The notes beneath the pieces were generated by a model. That model worked only from the letters and a program-made list of their open reading frames with translations. It was not told the origin of the DNA and made no database searches. DNA of 64,000 bases. Origin: Pseudomonadota bacterium (lineage in GTDB: Bacteria > Pseudomonadota > Alphaproteobacteria > Rhizobiales > Xanthobacteraceae). The stretch spans positions 1 through 64,000 of the forward strand of contig JAEWJH010000106.1 in NCBI GenBank assembly GCA_023386635.1, read 5' to 3'. Positions within the stretch are counted from its first letter, which is position 1. Every line of letters starts with the position of its first letter. The translations under genes were made by a program, and so were the position numbers. This document shows, piece by piece, positions 25,845 to 34,064 of this stretch.

Positions 25845-26822
25845 ATGCAAGATCACGCAAACGATCACGGCCACGCACACGGTCCGTCCGGTCAGGCGCC
25901 GCCCGATCGTCCCCATTCTCACGAGCGCGAAGCGGGGCACGTTCACGCACCCACTCATTTCGGCCGCGCTTTCGCCATTGGCATCGCGCTGAATACGGGT
26001 TTCGTCGCGGTGGAGGCCGGGTACGGCCTGTTGAGCAATTCGATGGCGCTGCTCGCCGACGCCGGACACAATCTGTCCGACGTGCTGGGGCTTCTGGTGG
26101 CTTGGGCCGCGGCGACCCTGTCGCGCAGACAGCCCAGCGACCGCTTCACCTATGGCTGGCGCAACTCGTCGATCCTCGCGGCGCTGTTCAACGCGCTGTT
26201 CCTGCTGCTCGCGGTCGGCGTGATCGCGTGGGAAGCCGCATGGCGGCTGTTCTATCCAGAGCCGGTGGCGGGGGTGACGGTGATGATCGTTGCCGGCATC
26301 GGCATCCTCATCAATGGCTTCACGGCTTATCTGTTCGCCGGCGGACGCAGGAGCGACATCAATATCGAGGGTGCGTATCTGCACATGTTCGCCGATGCCG
26401 CCGTCTCAGCCGGTGTCGTCGTTGTCGGCGTGTTGATGATCATGAGCGGCTGGGAATGGCTCGATCCGGCGGTCAGCCTCGTCATCGTCGCGGTCATCGT
26501 CTGGCAGACGTGGCGTCTGTTGCGCGAGAGCGTGACCCTGTCGCTCGCCGGCGTGCCGGCGGCGGTCGATGTCGAGCAGGTGCGCCGGTTTCTGCTCGCG
26601 CAGCGCGGCGTCACCGGGCTCCACGATCTTCATATCTGGCCGATGAGCACCACCGAGATCGCGCTGACGGCGCATCTGGTGATGCCGGACGGACATCCCG
26701 GCGACTCGGTCCTCTTCCAACTGGCCACTGACCTGCGCGAGCGCTTCGGCATCGTGCATCCCACGCTGCAGATCGAGCGCGGCGATCGCGTCTGTCCGCT
26801 CGAACCTGCGCAGGTCGTTTGA
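25845..26822 (+). CDS. cation diffusion facilitator (CzcD/ZnT-type zinc exporter)
   Basis: About 325 residues. It has a His-rich N-terminus (repeated HxH), then six membrane helices. Metal-site motifs are ALLADAGHNLSDVLGLL in helix 2 and HMFADAAVSAGVV in helix 5 (the HxxxD pairs for Zn2+). A cytoplasmic domain ends DRVCPLE. ATG with AAGGGTGGG ribosome site. It exports Zn2+ or similar ions in exchange for protons. Confidence 0.93.
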   Translation: MQDHANDHGHAHGPSGQAPPDRPHSHEREAGHVHAPTHFGRAFAIGIALNTGFVAVEAGYGLLSNSMALLADAGHNLSDVLGLLVAWAAATLSRRQPSDRFTYGWRNSSILAALFNALFLLLAVGVIAWEAAWRLFYPEPVAGVTVMIVAGIGILINGFTAYLFAGGRRSDINIEGAYLHMFADAAVSAGVVVVGVLMIMSGWEWLDPAVSLVIVAVIVWQTWRLLRESVTLSLAGVPAAVDVEQVRRFLLAQRGVTGLHDLHIWPMSTTEIALTAHLVMPDGHPGDSVLFQLATDLRERFGIVHPTLQIERGDRVCPLEPAQVV

Positions 26823-26857
26823 CGGTCGCCGTCAGCGCACGGGGGACGCGGCGTCCG

Positions 26858-27025
26858 TCAGTCGCGCAGCCCGCCGGCGAGCGCATAGCCGGACATGGCG
26901 CGGATCGTCATGGAGGAGGGGGCATGCTCGTGATTGAGCGATCGCACCACGTCGAGCAGCTCGCGCTCGAACGCTTCAAGGATCGTGAGCTGACGGCGAA
27001 AACTGTCGAGAAGCGTCTTTTCCAT
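26858..27025 (-). CDS. small helical protein, 55 residues
   Basis: Starts MEKTLLDSFRRQLTILEAFE with a strong AAGGGGTG ribosome site, and lies 41 bp downstream of the HWE kinase stop on the same strand. Residues 1-32 predict one amphipathic helix. It is too short and lacks the motifs of a NepR anti-sigma factor, which it otherwise recalls by its position next to an HWE kinase. Function unknown; possibly a small partner of the kinase. Confidence 0.6.
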   Translation of the reverse strand: MEKTLLDSFRRQLTILEAFERELLDVVRSLNHEHAPSSMTIRAMSGYALAGGLRD

Positions 27026-27066
27026 CGGGCACCCCTTAGAGTTCCCGATGCGTAACCCGGGTATGG

Positions 27067-28623
27067 TTAATGTTGTGTAACCCCCGCGTGTGCCCGAATA
27101 AGCTCGAGGGATTCTGATGGAGAGGCCAGCGCGGGGAGCGCCAGGACCAAACGGCAGGTGGCGCCGCTCGGCGGGAAATCGCGTGCGACCGTGCCGTCGA
27201 GATCGCCCAATGTACGTTCGATCATGACCGAGCCGAAGCCGCGCCGGGTCGGTGGCGTCACCGGCGGTCCGGCCTGCTCGGTCCAGTCGATAACCAATTG
27301 CTCGCCGTCGACGCGCCACTGCAGGTCGATACGGCCGTCTTCGTTCGACAATGCGCCGTATTTGATGGCGTTGGTGGAAAGTTCATGGAGCACCATCGCG
27401 ACGGCGACCGCATGACGCGGCGGGAGCCGGACGGGAGGGCCCGCGAGCAACACGCGTTGGCGGTTCGCGCCGCGCGGCGTGACCAGGTCGGCGGCGAGAT
27501 CGCCGAGCGGAAGCGAATGCCAGCTTTCCTGCGTCAGCAGATCGTGCGCCCGAGACAACGCAAGCAGGCGGCCTTCAAAGGCACGCTTCGCGTCGCCAAT
27601 CGATGTGTCGTTCTTTGATCCGATTTTGAATGTCTGATGGGCAATGCTCTGAACGACGGCAAGCGTGTTCTTGACGCGATGGTTGAGTTCGGCAACCAGC
27701 AGGTTTCTTTGCGTCTCTGCGCGTTCGTGATCGGTGATGTCGATGTTGACGCCGATCATGCCCAGAAATTCGCCGTCGCTGGAGAAACGCGGACGTGCCT
27801 GGGTTTCGAGGGTCCGATAATCTCCATGGATCGCTGACAGATATCGGCCTTTGAGAGAAACCGATTTGCGCTCGGCGAGAGCCGTCATCATGGTCTGACC
27901 GATCCGCGGTGCATCGTCCGGATGCATGGTGCGGGACCAGTCGAACGCCTCGAAGGCGTTTTCGTCGACTCCCCAGAACGTGCGTAATTCGCGGTTGAGA
28001 TGCAGACAGGCGCCTGTCGCGTCGCTGATCCAGAGCATGACCGGAGCCAGTTCGGACATGACCTGCAACCGGTCCTCGGATTCGCGCTGCCCGCTTTCCG
28101 CGAGCTGGCGGGCCGCATCCGCGCGGCTGCGTTCCAGCGCAAAGCCGACCTGACGCGCGATGGTGACCGCCGTTTCGACGTCCTGCGCATGAAAGTGCCG
28201 CGCGTGGTTATAATAGGTCATGAACTTGCCGACCACCGCGCCCTGGATCGTCAGCGGAACGAAACCGAGCGCGCGAATGCCCTCGGCCTTGATCCGAGAC
28301 TTGATCGCGTCCGGCTCGTTCGTCGTCTCGATGTCGGTAACGAAAATCGGCTCCGGGTCGACAGCGCCGGGTTGCCACGGCGTGTGGCCTTCGAGGGCCT
28401 GGCGATATCCGTCGGACAAACCGCGCCAGCCGACAAACCGCATCACATTCTGATCGTCGAACAACAGGATCGATGCCCGATGACAACCCAGCGTGCCGAT
28501 GATCGCATCGAGCGCGGCCTCATAGACCTCTGAAATCGTCCGTGCTCGATACAAGCGATCGGTCAGGAGATGCAGTGCTGCAGCGACCTCGGTCAGCCCG
28601 GCAGAGGAGTGAGCAATGGACAT
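27067..28623 (-). CDS. HWE-family histidine kinase with GAF and PAS domains
   Basis: About 518 residues from MSIAHSSAG. A GAF domain (about 20-170), then a PAS/PAC domain (about 195-320, APVMLWISDATGACLHLNREL), then an HWE/HisKA-2 phosphoacceptor with H in ELNHRVKNTLAVVQSIAHQT. The ATPase has LHELSTNAIKYGAL and a GFGSVMIERTL G-box. There are no membrane segments, so it is a soluble sensor. HWE kinases in Alphaproteobacteria often act in light or general stress signalling (PhyR pathway). No response regulator or sigma factor gene is adjacent. The upstream ATG at 28665 lacks a ribosome site. Confidence 0.93.
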   Translation of the reverse strand: MSIAHSSAGLTEVAAALHLLTDRLYRARTISEVYEAALDAIIGTLGCHRASILLFDDQNVMRFVGWRGLSDGYRQALEGHTPWQPGAVDPEPIFVTDIETTNEPDAIKSRIKAEGIRALGFVPLTIQGAVVGKFMTYYNHARHFHAQDVETAVTIARQVGFALERSRADAARQLAESGQRESEDRLQVMSELAPVMLWISDATGACLHLNRELRTFWGVDENAFEAFDWSRTMHPDDAPRIGQTMMTALAERKSVSLKGRYLSAIHGDYRTLETQARPRFSSDGEFLGMIGVNIDITDHERAETQRNLLVAELNHRVKNTLAVVQSIAHQTFKIGSKNDTSIGDAKRAFEGRLLALSRAHDLLTQESWHSLPLGDLAADLVTPRGANRQRVLLAGPPVRLPPRHAVAVAMVLHELSTNAIKYGALSNEDGRIDLQWRVDGEQLVIDWTEQAGPPVTPPTRRGFGSVMIERTLGDLDGTVARDFPPSGATCRLVLALPALASPSESLELIRAHAGVTQH

Positions 28624-28740
28624 GCCTGGAGGCCCTTGGTCAGTGCCCCGGCGGGAGGCCGGCATCTGTTGTAAAAAGTTATTTCGAACTTAGGTGGACG
28701 TCCACGGCGCTGCAACGTCCATGGCCGAGCAAGGTTCCAA

Positions 28741-28765
28741 TAAAAAAGCCCGCGACACGCGAGCT
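28741..28765 (-). terminator. terminator of the interrupted tRNA-Val gene
   Basis: On the minus strand, AGCTCGCG-TGT-CGCGGGCT followed by TTTTTT, 15 bp beyond the CCA end of the tRNA fragment. It is the original host terminator of the tRNA gene, now separated from its promoter by the prophage. Confidence 0.75.
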
Positions 28766-28779
28766 GGCAGCGGCTGGAA

Positions 28780-28828
28780 TGGTGGGCGTTGTAGGGATTG
28801 AACCTACGACCTCTCCCGTGTGAAGGGA
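28780..28828 (-). other. attachment site: 3' part of tRNA-Val(CAC)
   Basis: The minus strand reads the anticodon arm (loop TTCACAC, anticodon CAC), variable loop, T-arm GTAGG-TTCAATC-CCTAC, acceptor strand AACGCCC, discriminator A and CCA. The match to a tRNA ends within the 5' side of the anticodon stem (the outermost base no longer pairs), and there is no D-arm or 5' acceptor strand. Such a 3' half-tRNA next to an integrase is the classical left attachment site of an integrated element. The core is about 49 bp. The complete tRNA gene should sit at the far end of the prophage. Confidence 0.85.
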
Positions 28829-28887
28829 CCACCGGCCATTGAAGATGCTATCGAATTTCCGCGCATCGTCCGAACCTCAACGTTTTC

Positions 28888-29892
28888 TCAACCGAGCTTG
28901 ATCTTCGGCGCCGGCAGCAGCGCGGCCTTCTGCGCATCCTCGCTGACCACGGTGTGAGCGTAGCGCGAGGCCGACTGCTCCGACCGCCACGCGCCCGTGC
29001 CGACAAGCCCGCGTGTGTCCAGCCCGCCGTAGCGGCGCATCCAGGTGCCGTAGGTGTGACGGAAGATGTGGAACGCCTGCCGCTCGGGGAGAGCAACGCC
29101 GGCGGCGGTCGCGGCTTCGGCCAGCCTGTCATACAGCCGGCCGCCCTTGTGGAAGCGGAACACCGGCTCCGTGCCACGCTCCAGCCCGCGCGGGTGGTTC
29201 GCCAGCGCCGCCACGAGGTCGGGCGGCAAGAACACCGGCCGCGGCTCGCCGTTCTTCGTGCGCGGGATGAACGCATAGGATTCGGACAACCGCAGCCGGT
29301 CGCAGGTGAAGTGCCGCGCACCCTCGGACAGCCGCAGCCCGGTCAGCAGCAGGAATAGGCAGAGCAGGCCGAACTCGGCGTCCTTCTTGTAGGCCGCGGC
29401 GATCAGCGCCTGCGCCTGCTCGGGCCAGAGCCAGCCGGTGAGCTCGCGGCCACGGGATCCTTTCGGGCGCTTCAATGGCCGCTCGATACCGGCTTGCTTG
29501 AGAACTGCGGAGATCGGCGTGTAGACTTCGCGGTTGCGCGTTGCAGCGCTGGCCTCGGGAAACAGGACCGCCGCAGCGTCATCGATCGCCGTCTGCGTAA
29601 CCTGTGACAACGGCAGGTCGGCCAGCGGCTTGTGGACGATCAGTTTTTTCAGCGAGCGGTCGTTGCTTGCGTTGACGCGCATGTATGCGGTCGCAGCGCT
29701 CAGGAACGTCGGCTCGGCGCCCGCGTCAAAGCAACCACGTTCGATGTCGTGTTCCCACTTCGCGATGACCTTCCGCGCGACCGGCTTTCGATCAGAGCCA
29801 GTGCTTCTGTTAACAAAGATTCCGAGGTACGTTCCTCGACCATAGTAGTTCGGCGTGAAGCCTTTACGCGGCGGGATGAGTTTAATCGGCAT
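28888..29892 (-). CDS. int: tyrosine-recombinase integrase
   Basis: 334 residues. An N-terminal arm/core-binding region (1-150) precedes the catalytic domain. R187 (TGLRLSEG), K213 (RTKNGE), H275 and R278 (HIFRHT), W302 in the position often held by a second His (GAWRSEQ), and nucleophile Y311 (SASRYAH) form the active site. It integrates the prophage into the 3' end of tRNA-Val beside it. It is the last gene of the leftward operon, and its start lies inside the excisionase-like gene. Confidence 0.95.
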   Translation of the reverse strand: MPIKLIPPRKGFTPNYYGRGTYLGIFVNRSTGSDRKPVARKVIAKWEHDIERGCFDAGAEPTFLSAATAYMRVNASNDRSLKKLIVHKPLADLPLSQVTQTAIDDAAAVLFPEASAATRNREVYTPISAVLKQAGIERPLKRPKGSRGRELTGWLWPEQAQALIAAAYKKDAEFGLLCLFLLLTGLRLSEGARHFTCDRLRLSESYAFIPRTKNGEPRPVFLPPDLVAALANHPRGLERGTEPVFRFHKGGRLYDRLAEAATAAGVALPERQAFHIFRHTYGTWMRRYGGLDTRGLVGTGAWRSEQSASRYAHTVVSEDAQKAALLPAPKIKLG

Positions 29893-30116
29893 CGTTCGGC
29901 CTCGCGGGTCGCCGCAATGATGCGGTCGAGATCATGTTCGGTGAATTTCTTGCGGTTGCCAAGCGCGGTGTAGAACGGCACCCCGGCGCGGTCGGCCGGG
30001 GTTTTCGACAGAAAACCCTGGAGCCACCGCCTGCTCACGTCGAGCCGCCGCGCCGCCTCGTCCATGTCGAACGCGATCGGGGGTGATGGGACAAAGGGGA
30101 GATCGCGGTTGCTCAT
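29700..30116 (-). CDS. excisionase-like HTH protein, overlapping the integrase gene
   Basis: 138 residues from MSNRDLPFVP, behind AAGGGGGACGG. Residues ~18-75 (FDMDEAARRLDVSRRWLQGF ... RKKFTEHDLDRIIAATRE) resemble the winged MerR/Xis-type DNA-binding domain. The C-terminal ~60 residues are basic, low complexity, and are encoded in the region that also encodes the integrase N-terminus in another frame (193-bp overlap). Its location just upstream of int suggests recombination directionality factor function (inference). Confidence 0.75.
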   Translation of the reverse strand: MSNRDLPFVPSPPIAFDMDEAARRLDVSRRWLQGFLSKTPADRAGVPFYTALGNRKKFTEHDLDRIIAATREAERCRLNSSRRVKASRRTTMVEERTSESLLTEALALIESRSRGRSSRSGNTTSNVVALTRAPSRRS

Positions 30117-30165
30117 CCGTCCCCCTTCGCGCGGGCGCACACTCTCTTGAAAAGCGGAGAGGTGG

Positions 30166-30360
30166 TCATGGTCTTGGCTCCCATCGATGCCAGGATTTCC
30201 CGCAGTCAAAGCAAAAACGATTTTCACCTCGGCCGTCAGGTCCAGCCACACTGGACGAATGGACTTCCTCGTGCGGGCAATTTTGCTGTCGCAGCCTGCG
30301 ATTTTTCTCAACCAGCGTTTCAGCCGCGAGTTCGTGCACGGTCATCGCTGTGTCGCTCAT
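30166..30360 (-). CDS. small zinc-finger-like phage protein
   Basis: 64 residues. CPHEEVHSSS and FCFDCGKSWH form a C-x-H / C-x2-C type zinc knuckle. The start is ATG with GGAGGACGGGG before it and overlaps the stop of the preceding zinc-ribbon gene by four bases (ATGA). No specific function is known. Confidence 0.7.
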   Translation of the reverse strand: MSDTAMTVHELAAETLVEKNRRLRQQNCPHEEVHSSSVAGPDGRGENRFCFDCGKSWHRWEPRP

Positions 30361-30749
30361 CCCCGTCCTCCGTCTCTTGCGCGGAGAGCGGCGATGTCGG
30401 CCATATCCTCGTTACGCACGAAGCCGCAGCACCGCTCGCAATACTGTCCGTCATCGCCCATCCTGTCGGTGTGAGGCGTCCATCGGTGATCGCAGGCATC
30501 GAAGTGTTTTTGGAAATCTGCGGTGCATGCGGCGCAGTACCAGCAGTCGTCCATCCTTGTGCATGTTTCGAGGTTAGACTCGTTACCGCAACGCTCACAT
30601 TGCTGGAGTTCGGTTGCCATCATCTCTCTTCCTCTTTGAGTGCCGCCTGCGTAATCAGGATGGTCCTTATAAAGATGTGCGCAGCCGATATAGGGCGGAT
30701 CAGCGTAGCCGGTCCTCGCGCTTTCCAGCTTTCGCAGAAGATCGGCCAT
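30357..30749 (-). CDS. zinc-ribbon phage protein with a DPPY-containing N-terminus
   Basis: 130 residues from MADLLRKLES, start coupled to the previous stop as TGATG. The C-terminal half has CERCGNESNLETC, CWYCAAC and YCERCCGF, i.e. two to three zinc knuckles. The N-terminal part has the sequence TGYADPPYIGCAHLYKDHPDYAGG, which resembles the DPPY region of phage adenine methyltransferases, although no other methylase motif follows. It may be the stub of a decayed methylase gene fused to a zinc-ribbon protein. Confidence 0.7.
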   Translation of the reverse strand: MADLLRKLESARTGYADPPYIGCAHLYKDHPDYAGGTQRGREMMATELQQCERCGNESNLETCTRMDDCWYCAACTADFQKHFDACDHRWTPHTDRMGDDGQYCERCCGFVRNEDMADIAALRARDGGRG

Positions 30750-31315
30750 CACCGCGTCTCCCGCATGATGGCGTCTGCGAGTTGCAACCACTCGTTTTGA
30801 AGGTCAGCCGAAGCGTCGTCGAAATCTGCCGGCGGATTTAGGACCAAGCGCCTGTAAAGCGTCCGCGCCAGCCGTTCTCTGTCGAGATGTGGGGAGGTGA
30901 GATAAAGCGGCGCAGTGCAATGCGGGCTTTTGTCCGGGCGGCAAGACACCACGCGACCGCCGATGATTTCGGCATAGGCATCCGGCTCAGCCTCGGGCTG
31001 ACGGGAGAGGCGGTTTGTGCAGTCGACGTCGAATGACTTAATCGCTGCACGGAGGGCTACCAACTCAAGCGAATCCCCAACAACGCTAAGACTGTCGCAC
31101 ACAGCCTTTGCGGCCCTCCAAAGTGCATAGTAACGCTCCTCCTCGCTCAACCGATCCGGTGCGGGGGAGGAAAAGGCGGCGCGTTCTGTGCGCTGCTTGA
31201 GGATGATATTGACCGCCTCAAGAACATGCTTCGCTTCTAGCTTGCCTTCGCCGCAGACAAGCCGAACGTCCTGCATATTGATCGGCTCCAGCGCCTCGCG
31301 CATCGATGTGCTCAT
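30749..31315 (-). CDS. hypothetical phage protein
   Basis: 188 residues, predicted mainly helical, no recognised domain. Residues 1-55 (MREALEPINMQDVRLVCGEG) might form a small helical module, and ILKQRTER suggests an amphipathic helix. It sits in the overlapping leftward chain (ATGA/TGATG junctions on both sides), which supports real translation. Function unknown. Confidence 0.7.
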   Translation of the reverse strand: MSTSMREALEPINMQDVRLVCGEGKLEAKHVLEAVNIILKQRTERAAFSSPAPDRLSEEERYYALWRAAKAVCDSLSVVGDSLELVALRAAIKSFDVDCTNRLSRQPEAEPDAYAEIIGGRVVSCRPDKSPHCTAPLYLTSPHLDRERLARTLYRRLVLNPPADFDDASADLQNEWLQLADAIMRETR

Positions 31316-31554
31316 GGCTGGCGGCTCCGCTTAACTCGGCGATAGACGCCCAGAGCGGCCTCAACCTTGCGCCAAGGGATCGTGCATTGTGCCGTTCCGC
31401 GAAAGCTGCCGATGGTGTCGAATAACTCTGTGACCACCAGCATGCCTTTCGGCTGCGTGTAAAACCACGCTGTCTCGCTGATCTTGATTGGCTTGCCGGG
31501 GAAACGAACACTTGCCCCGCGCGTGGCCTTATATGCAATCTGGCGTTTCGCCAT
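31312..31554 (-). CDS. hypothetical small phage protein
   Basis: 80 residues, MAKRQIAYKATRGASVRFPGKP onward, probably a small beta-rich domain with a basic C-terminus (YRRVKRSRQP). Start ATG overlaps the upstream stop as TGATG, and its stop overlaps the next start by four bases. Function unknown. Confidence 0.68.
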   Translation of the reverse strand: MAKRQIAYKATRGASVRFPGKPIKISETAWFYTQPKGMLVVTELFDTIGSFRGTAQCTIPWRKVEAALGVYRRVKRSRQP

Positions 31555-32102
31555 CACTTCCTCCGTATGTCGAATTGGGAAAGGAGAGCGCGGGCGAGTT
31601 GTCGATCCTTTTCAACAACCGGCTTCAATGTCGCTCCAGGCAGCGGGCCGCACCGAAAATCACGCAGCCAAATTGCTAAATCGCGGGCGCTCACAGTCCC
31701 AGCCGGGGCGCAATCCTGCGTTACCGCAGGATCACTCTCACCGGGTGAACCGCAATGAGAGGCGCTAGGTGCCCCGGCTGAGTTCGGGATAAGAGAGCGG
31801 ATGGCGGAGGCGATGTGCTCCGCAATGTCAGGACGTGGCGGACTTCCCCAGCCATTCAATCGTATCGCCACCTGCGCGCACCGCTCCACCGTCGCCGCGT
31901 CAAGTTCATCAGAGACACGGAGACGGCCGGAGCGAGTGTTCCATTGCGTGATCGCCCCTTCTTTCGTCACATCGCCCGCTGGAAGTGATGCCGCGCACCC
32001 CAAGCAAACGATTTCGTAATTGCCATCGATGGTATCATTACCGAGAGCAACATTCGTCGAGCCACAAAACGGGCACGGCAGCAGCTTCGTGAGGGAGGTC
32101 AT
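31554..32102 (-). CDS. Lar-like zinc-finger phage protein
   Basis: 182 residues from MTSLTKLLPCPFCGSTNV. The N-terminal LLPCPFCGS ... EIVCLGCAAS ... AITQWNTR pattern is that of the Lar/restriction-alleviation family zinc-ribbon domain. The remaining ~110 residues include LDAATVERCAQVAIRLNGW, common in phage accessory proteins. It may counter host restriction (inference from family name). It is coupled to both neighbours. Confidence 0.78.
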   Translation of the reverse strand: MTSLTKLLPCPFCGSTNVALGNDTIDGNYEIVCLGCAASLPAGDVTKEGAITQWNTRSGRLRVSDELDAATVERCAQVAIRLNGWGSPPRPDIAEHIASAIRSLIPNSAGAPSASHCGSPGESDPAVTQDCAPAGTVSARDLAIWLRDFRCGPLPGATLKPVVEKDRQLARALLSQFDIRRK

Positions 32103-32464
32103 GACCGGCCCTCCACCTTGGCGATGGCGGCGCGGATGCCATGGAGAGTTTCTTCGCAAGCCACCTCGCCGTTCAGGTGGACAATCGCGGTCTCTGCGTC
32201 TCGCAACGCCGCCAGCAACTCGTCCCGCTGCTCGCGAAGCTGCTGCGGCGTCAGGCCGGTCTCGTGGTGGACGGTGCCGGCTTCGGTGATGAGGCGCGTA
32301 TTCCCGCGCCCCTTGTAGACAACGGCGATGAGGCCGGAATCATCACCCCGGCTATCGGGGCCATAAACGCGATTGTTGCCGTCCTGTCCTTCGCGCCACG
32401 GCCCCGGCGTCGGCTTGATCGGAGGACCAGCGCCGTGTGTGTCTACTGATTTAAACGCGGTCAT
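32099..32464 (-). CDS. hypothetical phage protein
   Basis: 121 residues from MTAFKSVDTHG. It contains TPGPWREGQDGNNRVYGPD, a short segment frequent in phage early genes, and a C-terminal helical part with LREQRDELLAALRDAETAI. ATGA overlaps on both sides place it in the leftward operon. Function unknown. Confidence 0.7.
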   Translation of the reverse strand: MTAFKSVDTHGAGPPIKPTPGPWREGQDGNNRVYGPDSRGDDSGLIAVVYKGRGNTRLITEAGTVHHETGLTPQQLREQRDELLAALRDAETAIVHLNGEVACEETLHGIRAAIAKVEGRS

Positions 32465-33597
32465 GCGGTTGCTCCATCGACTTCGAGCGCGCGGGGTTTG
32501 TGGCGATTGTCCTTGGCTGCTTCGAGCATCGGTTTGAGCGCTCGCGGGACGGCGACCCACGCCTTGCCGAGCGCGGCCATGCCACTCTCCGCCGCCTCGG
32601 CCAGCAGCCGGTCGTGCATCTGGATCAACTCGCTCTCGGTAGGCTCATCGTCCCCCGCGCGCGACGGCGGTTCTCCATCGGGTGACTGCGCGGGGGACGT
32701 GGCCTGCGCCGCGGGCTTGTCCTGGCGCGGCGGAGCGGTGCCGCCCTTCGCCCACAGGGCGAGCGCGCGGCCGGTTTCTTCAGAGATTGGCTTGTCGAGC
32801 GAGACGGCGGACCGATGCTGTGCCTGCAACTTGATCGGGATCGGCAGGCCTGGGCTTTGCGGCGTGAGCACGCACGAGATCGTCATTTCGTACATGAACC
32901 GCTTTTCGCAGATCGGCACCCATCGCTCGTTCGCCGGCATGTCCTTCGGCTGAATGATCACGGTCTTGGTGTATTCCCGACCGTTGCTGCCGGTCTCCGT
33001 GACCTTTTCGATGCGGATCTTCTCGTCCGCCCGAAGGCAGAGGATCAGGTGCGCGCGGCACTGGAGCAGCCGCGACACAAACCGCTTGTGGCGGGCCTTC
33101 GGCTCGTTCCACGCCCCGACCGAGGCGCGGTCCCGCGTGCGCGCTTCGTCAAAGGCATAATTGCTTTTGTGAGAGGCGCGCGCCTTCTCGACCGCTTCGT
33201 TCACGAGGAGGTCATGCATGTCATGCAAGCCGCCTTCGCCTTCATACTCGTGCGAGCAGGAGTCCACGACGATCACATCGAAGCGTCCGCTCTCGTCGGC
33301 CGCCTTGATGGCGTCGGCATAGGCTTCCGGTGTGAACGGCGGCTTGAGGTCGCCATGCTGGAAGGCAAAGCGGTCCGGTCCCGGCTGTTCGCCCGGTGCG
33401 ACTGCGTAATGCAGAGCGCGTCCGGCCTCGGTGTCGATATAGGCGATCTTGCTGTCGTCGCCGTCGGCGAGCCCGCGCGCGAGCTTCAAGGCCGAGAGTG
33501 TCTTGCCGCCGCCCGATGCGCCGGCAAGCGCGATGATCAGCGAGACACGGCTGCGGACAGCGGGCGCGAATTCAAAGGTGCGGGCGGGAGCGTTCAT
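32461..33597 (-). CDS. RecA-like AAA ATPase (phage recombination, Sak4-type)
   Basis: 378 residues. Walker A AGASGGGKT (25-33) and Walker B FDVIVVDS (106-113) in a RecA-core domain (about 18-245). The C-terminal ~110 residues are a disordered Pro/Ala/Glu-rich linker and short helical tail. Phage proteins of this type act as single-strand annealing or strand-exchange partners. It lies next to a RecE-like exonuclease gene, forming a two-component recombination pair. Confidence 0.82.
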   Translation of the reverse strand: MNAPARTFEFAPAVRSRVSLIIALAGASGGGKTLSALKLARGLADGDDSKIAYIDTEAGRALHYAVAPGEQPGPDRFAFQHGDLKPPFTPEAYADAIKAADESGRFDVIVVDSCSHEYEGEGGLHDMHDLLVNEAVEKARASHKSNYAFDEARTRDRASVGAWNEPKARHKRFVSRLLQCRAHLILCLRADEKIRIEKVTETGSNGREYTKTVIIQPKDMPANERWVPICEKRFMYEMTISCVLTPQSPGLPIPIKLQAQHRSAVSLDKPISEETGRALALWAKGGTAPPRQDKPAAQATSPAQSPDGEPPSRAGDDEPTESELIQMHDRLLAEAAESGMAALGKAWVAVPRALKPMLEAAKDNRHKPRALEVDGATA

Positions 33598-34061
33598 TCT
33601 TGCCTCGGTGGTGGAAGGAGCGGTTGCATCTGGCCGGTCTGGTAAGCCGTGGCGATGCTGGGTTTGATATGCGTGCCGACCGTGCGCCCGTCCGGCATCA
33701 TGATGTGTGCGAGGAATTCATCCTCGAATGTGGTAATGCCGCTCTCGACGGCTTCGAGCTTGGCTTTGATCACCAGTGCCAGCGCGCGCCATCGCTGCCG
33801 GCACGCTTGTTCCCATGCCGCGATTTGCTTCTCGGTTGACCGCGAGTATCCACGGCCATCAAGCACGAACCGCTTTTCGTCCCTCGATGGCAGCGGCAAC
33901 TCGAACACAATCCGGCGTTCCTTGGCCTCGAACATGATCAGCGCACGGCCGGGAGCATTCATGAATGCAGTGCTTTGCGCGCCGTACCGTGTGATCAGCG
34001 CCTCGATTTCAGCGCGAGATTTCTCGACGGAGACCGTCGTGCCTTCGGCAAACCGTCCCAT
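33594..34061 (-). CDS. conserved phage protein between ATPase and exonuclease
   Basis: 155 residues, MGRFAEGTTVSVEKSRAEIEAL onward. The repeated occurrence of such proteins beside phage recombination genes is known to me, but no function is. RRIVFELPLP and the helical WEQACRQRWRALALVIKAKLE segment suggest an alpha/beta fold. The stop overlaps the ATPase start and the start lies three bases after the exonuclease stop. Confidence 0.72.
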   Translation of the reverse strand: MGRFAEGTTVSVEKSRAEIEALITRYGAQSTAFMNAPGRALIMFEAKERRIVFELPLPSRDEKRFVLDGRGYSRSTEKQIAAWEQACRQRWRALALVIKAKLEAVESGITTFEDEFLAHIMMPDGRTVGTHIKPSIATAYQTGQMQPLLPPPRQE

Positions 34062-34064
34062 CTC

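Noticed and set aside
28780..28828. Functional tRNA-Val gene
   Set aside because: Only the anticodon-to-CCA part is present; there is no D-arm or 5' acceptor strand, so it is an attachment-site remnant.
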